Below, piece by piece: positions 61,760-64,000 of a stretch of DNA of 64,000 bases. Under the pieces are notes generated by a model. It saw nothing but the letters and a program-made list of their open reading frames with translations, did not search any database and was not told the DNA's origin. A program made the translations under genes and the position numbers. Origin of the DNA: Achromobacter sp. UMC46. GTDB lineage: Bacteria > Pseudomonadota > Gammaproteobacteria > Burkholderiales > Burkholderiaceae_B. Within the stretch, counting starts at the first letter, position 1. Each line of letters begins with the position of its first letter. The stretch lies in assembly GCF_014170335.1 (NCBI RefSeq), contig NZ_LZZS01000004.1:372001-436000 (forward strand), given 5' to 3'.

Positions 61760-62923
61760 CTACCCGCCAGGCAACCGCAGCACGCAATCGGCGTCCAGCG
61801 CCTTCAGGTCCACCACGCCCAGCAAACCCATGTTGCGGCGGACTTCTTCCACGATCAGACCAATGGCATGAGCCACGCCGCGCTGCCCCGCCACCGCCGC
61901 CGCATAGTTGAAGGGCCGCCCCACGAACACGCAGCGCGCGCCCAGCGCCATCGCCTTCAATACGTCCGAGCCGCGCCGCACGCCGCTGTCCAGCATCACG
62001 TCCATGCCGCCCGCGGCATCCACCACCGCAGGCAAGGCCTGCAGGGGGGACAGGCTGCCGTCCAACTGCCTGCCGCCATGATTCGAGACGATCACACCGT
62101 CCAGGCCGTGCGCGCGGGCCGTGCGCGCATCCTCGGGATGCAGGATGCCCTTGATCACCATCTGCCCCTTCCAACGGCGGCGGATGGCCGCCACATGCGT
62201 CCAGTTCAAATGGCCGCGGTCCGAGAAGTCGCGCAGCACGTTGGCGGACAGGATCGGCGCGCCGCGTGTCGCATAGTTGTTCTCGAAGTGCGGCATACCG
62301 TGGCGCCATAGCGTGCGCAAAAACGTGCCGAACAACCAGCGCGGATGCGTCAGCCCCTGCCATGCCAGGCTTGCGCTGGGACGCAGCGGCGTCGAAAAGC
62401 CCGCCCGCACATTGTTTTCGCGATTGGCGTCCACCGGCGTATCCACCGTCAGCACCAGCGTCGTCACGCCGGCCGCCGCCACGCGGTCGATCAACGCGGC
62501 AATCTGCGCGTCGTCGCCGGGCAGGTAGGCCTGGAACCACGTGCCGGGCGCGGCCTGCATCACTTCCTCCAGCCGGATCAGCGACGATCCGCTCATGATG
62601 CACGGCACATCCGCGTCGGCCGCGGCGCGGGCCAGCACGATGTCGCCACGGTAACTGGACAAAGCCGAAATGCCCATGGGCGCCACGCCCACCGGCGCGG
62701 CATACTCCCGGCCCAGCACCGTGGCCCGTGTGCTGCGCCGGGACACGTCCACCAGCACTTTCGGCCGGAATCCGTACTGGGAAAAGGCCTGCCGGTTGCC
62801 GCGCTCGGACTGGCCGTCTTCCACCGCCCCGGACACGTAAGCGAAGATCGGCTTGGGCAAGCGCTTCTTCGCCGCCGCCTCGAAATCGTGCAGGCTGAGC
62901 AGATGGCGCAAAGGGTCGGACAT
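61760..62923 (-). CDS. FMN-dependent alpha-hydroxy-acid dehydrogenase (LldD/mandelate group)
   Basis: 387 residues from ATG 62923 with AGGAG nine bases upstream. Family layout: PIFAYVSGAVEDGQSERGNRQAFSQYGFRPKVLVDVS, PVGVAPMGISALSSYRGDIVLARAAADADVPCIMSGSS, WFQAYLPGDDAQ, VIKGILHPEDARTARAHGLDGVIVSNHGGRQLDGS (active-site His) and VMLDSGVRRGSDVLKAMALGARCVFVGRPF (FMN phosphate). It oxidises L-2-hydroxy acids such as lactate or mandelate, at the membrane or as an oxidase. A LysR gene is divergent, 171 bases away. Confidence 0.93.
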   Translation of the reverse strand: MSDPLRHLLSLHDFEAAAKKRLPKPIFAYVSGAVEDGQSERGNRQAFSQYGFRPKVLVDVSRRSTRATVLGREYAAPVGVAPMGISALSSYRGDIVLARAAADADVPCIMSGSSLIRLEEVMQAAPGTWFQAYLPGDDAQIAALIDRVAAAGVTTLVLTVDTPVDANRENNVRAGFSTPLRPSASLAWQGLTHPRWLFGTFLRTLWRHGMPHFENNYATRGAPILSANVLRDFSDRGHLNWTHVAAIRRRWKGQMVIKGILHPEDARTARAHGLDGVIVSNHGGRQLDGSLSPLQALPAVVDAAGGMDVMLDSGVRRGSDVLKAMALGARCVFVGRPFNYAAAVAGQRGVAHAIGLIVEEVRRNMGLLGVVDLKALDADCVLRLPGG

Positions 62924-63094
62924 GGCGTGGGCTCCTGTCGGCGGTCGGCCGATCATGGATTGGGGCCTCCGCGCAGTTGTCATTGGGTGGCGGACGACTA
63001 TAGGCCCGGCGACAGTTTGAATAAAGTGACTTTATCGATATTCGTTATTACACTTTTATTCGCTCTTGATTCCCCCGACACTTCACCCCCCGCC

Positions 63095-63994
63095 ATGACG
63101 CTCAAGCAACTTGAAGCCTTCTACTGGGCCGCCACCTGCAAGAACTTCGCCATCGCCGCGAACCGGCTGAATATCTCGGTGTCGTCGCTGTCAAAGCGCA
63201 TCGGGGAACTCGAAGCATCCATCGGCGCGGACCTGTTCAGCCGCAGCGCGCGCAGCGCCACGCTGACTGCCTTGGGCGAACAACTGGTGCCGCACGCCAA
63301 AGACCTGCTGCGCAACGCCGACCAGTTCATGCAGCAGGCCAGCAACAACCTCACGTATTCGGGGCGTTGCCGATTCGGCGCGGGCGAGCTCACGTCGGTC
63401 ACGTGGATGCCGCGGCTGATCGCGGAAATCCAGCGCGCGCATCCGAACCTGCTGGTGGAACCTTACGTGGGGGTGGGAGAACTGGTGGAGCGCGGGCTGG
63501 AAGACGGCGACCTGGATTTCGCCGTGATCGCCGGGCCGTCGTCGCGCGCGTCCATCGCGTCGCACCTGATCGGCAGCGCGGACTTCGACTGGGTGGCCTC
63601 ATCCCGCGCGGTGCCCGATCCCAACGCGCTGACGCCCGCCGACCTGCCCGGGCTGACCTTGATCACGCAGCCGCAAAGCTCGGGCGTGATCCGCATGCTG
63701 GACGACTGGTTGACCGAACAAGGCGTGTCCCCCGGCCGCACCCAATGCTGCAACAGCTGGGGCGCCATCGCCGGCATGCTGCGCCAAGGCTTGGGGCTGG
63801 GTTTCCTGCCCAGCGCCTGGGCGCGCATCCTGATCCAGCGTGGCGATTTGAACCGCCTGCCCGGGCTGGCGCCCTTGCGCCCCCTGCCCTATACCTTCCA
63901 ATGGCGGCGGGACGACACGCGGCCCATGCTGGACAGCCTGCGCATTCTGGCGCAAGACACGTTGGACTTCGACGCGCCAGCGGGAATGGTTTGA
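63095..63994 (+). CDS. LysR-family regulator divergent from the hydroxy-acid dehydrogenase
   Basis: 299 residues from ATG 63095; the open frame upstream is antisense to the dehydrogenase and is ignored. N-terminus MTLKQLEAFYWAATCKNFAIAANRLNISVSSLSKRIGELEASIGADLFSRSARSATLTALG is a LysR helix-turn-helix. Effector domain has FGAGELTSVTWMPRLIAEIQRAHPNL and QGLGLGFLPSAWARILIQRGDL. It presumably controls the adjacent dehydrogenase. The AT-rich stretch 63020-63065 (with TTATCGATATTCGTTATT) is the likely binding region. The window ends six bases after its stop. Confidence 0.9.
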   Translation: MTLKQLEAFYWAATCKNFAIAANRLNISVSSLSKRIGELEASIGADLFSRSARSATLTALGEQLVPHAKDLLRNADQFMQQASNNLTYSGRCRFGAGELTSVTWMPRLIAEIQRAHPNLLVEPYVGVGELVERGLEDGDLDFAVIAGPSSRASIASHLIGSADFDWVASSRAVPDPNALTPADLPGLTLITQPQSSGVIRMLDDWLTEQGVSPGRTQCCNSWGAIAGMLRQGLGLGFLPSAWARILIQRGDLNRLPGLAPLRPLPYTFQWRRDDTRPMLDSLRILAQDTLDFDAPAGMV

Positions 63995-64000
63995 ACCGGC

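Overview
The window is GC-rich DNA (roughly two thirds G+C by eye), densely coding, with many LysR regulators, ABC amino-acid importers, a Bug-type (TctC) binding protein, a monomeric NADP isocitrate dehydrogenase and an ArnT-like transferase next to a DedA protein. This suggests a betaproteobacterium of the Alcaligenaceae (Achromobacter/Bordetella type). It reads as ordinary chromosome: I saw no rRNA, tRNA, insertion sequence, prophage or CRISPR array. The assignment is inferred from gene content, not from a marker gene.

Layout. 1-1.6 kb: end of a FecCD/BtuCD-type metal-chelate ABC importer with an azurin gene between permease and ATPase. 1.7-7.1 kb: an exported protein, ilvA with an isoleucine-rich leader peptide and attenuator, and icd. 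7.2-11.1 kb (minus strand): dedA, an ArnT-like glycosyltransferase and a FetAB-type exporter. 11.3-18.0 kb: a tripartite RND efflux operon with a convergent GcvA-like LysR gene; the same 12-bp sequence lies before both. 18.2-20.4 kb: polar amino-acid ABC importer. 20.6-21.5 kb: membrane-anchored thioredoxin-like protein preceded by a 21-codon ORF. 21.5-27 kb: acyl-CoA ligase, MHS-type MFS, thiolase-like protein and DUF35 in one coupled minus-strand operon, with a divergent LysR. 27-32 kb: metallo-beta-lactamase-fold protein with an altered metal motif, a 694-residue protein with a TerD-like segment, argC and a LysR gene. 32.2-35.8 kb: ClC channel, MarR regulator and HPP-CBS protein, linked by a shared operator-like sequence. 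35.8-38.5 kb: histidine kinase, FixJ-type regulator and a periplasmic HbpS/GlcG-like protein, linked by two perfect palindromes. 38.5-40.6 kb: secreted rhodanese and YeeE-type thiosulfate transporter. 40.8-43.1 kb: putative PD-(D/E)XK protein and aldo/keto reductase.

43.2-59.1 kb is a 15-gene or longer co-directional minus-strand block centred on organic sulfur: pyroglutamyl peptidase, alpha/beta hydrolase, TauD-like dioxygenase, Bug protein, a complete amino-acid ABC importer with two binding proteins, FAD hydroxyacid dehydrogenase, aminotransferase, a half-length cupin, MetC-like lyase, VOC protein, CysB-like regulator, and a cysteine-dioxygenase-like cupin fused to four rhodanese domains. 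Many junctions are 4-base ATGA overlaps, so the block probably works as a unit that imports and breaks down a sulfur-containing amino acid or related compound; the substrate is unknown. 59.2-64 kb holds two LysR genes, two uncharacterised exported proteins and an FMN alpha-hydroxy-acid oxidase.

Strongest leads: the ilvA attenuator, the HbpS/two-component palindromes, the MarR operator pair, and the sulfur block with its dioxygenase-rhodanese fusion and half-cupin.
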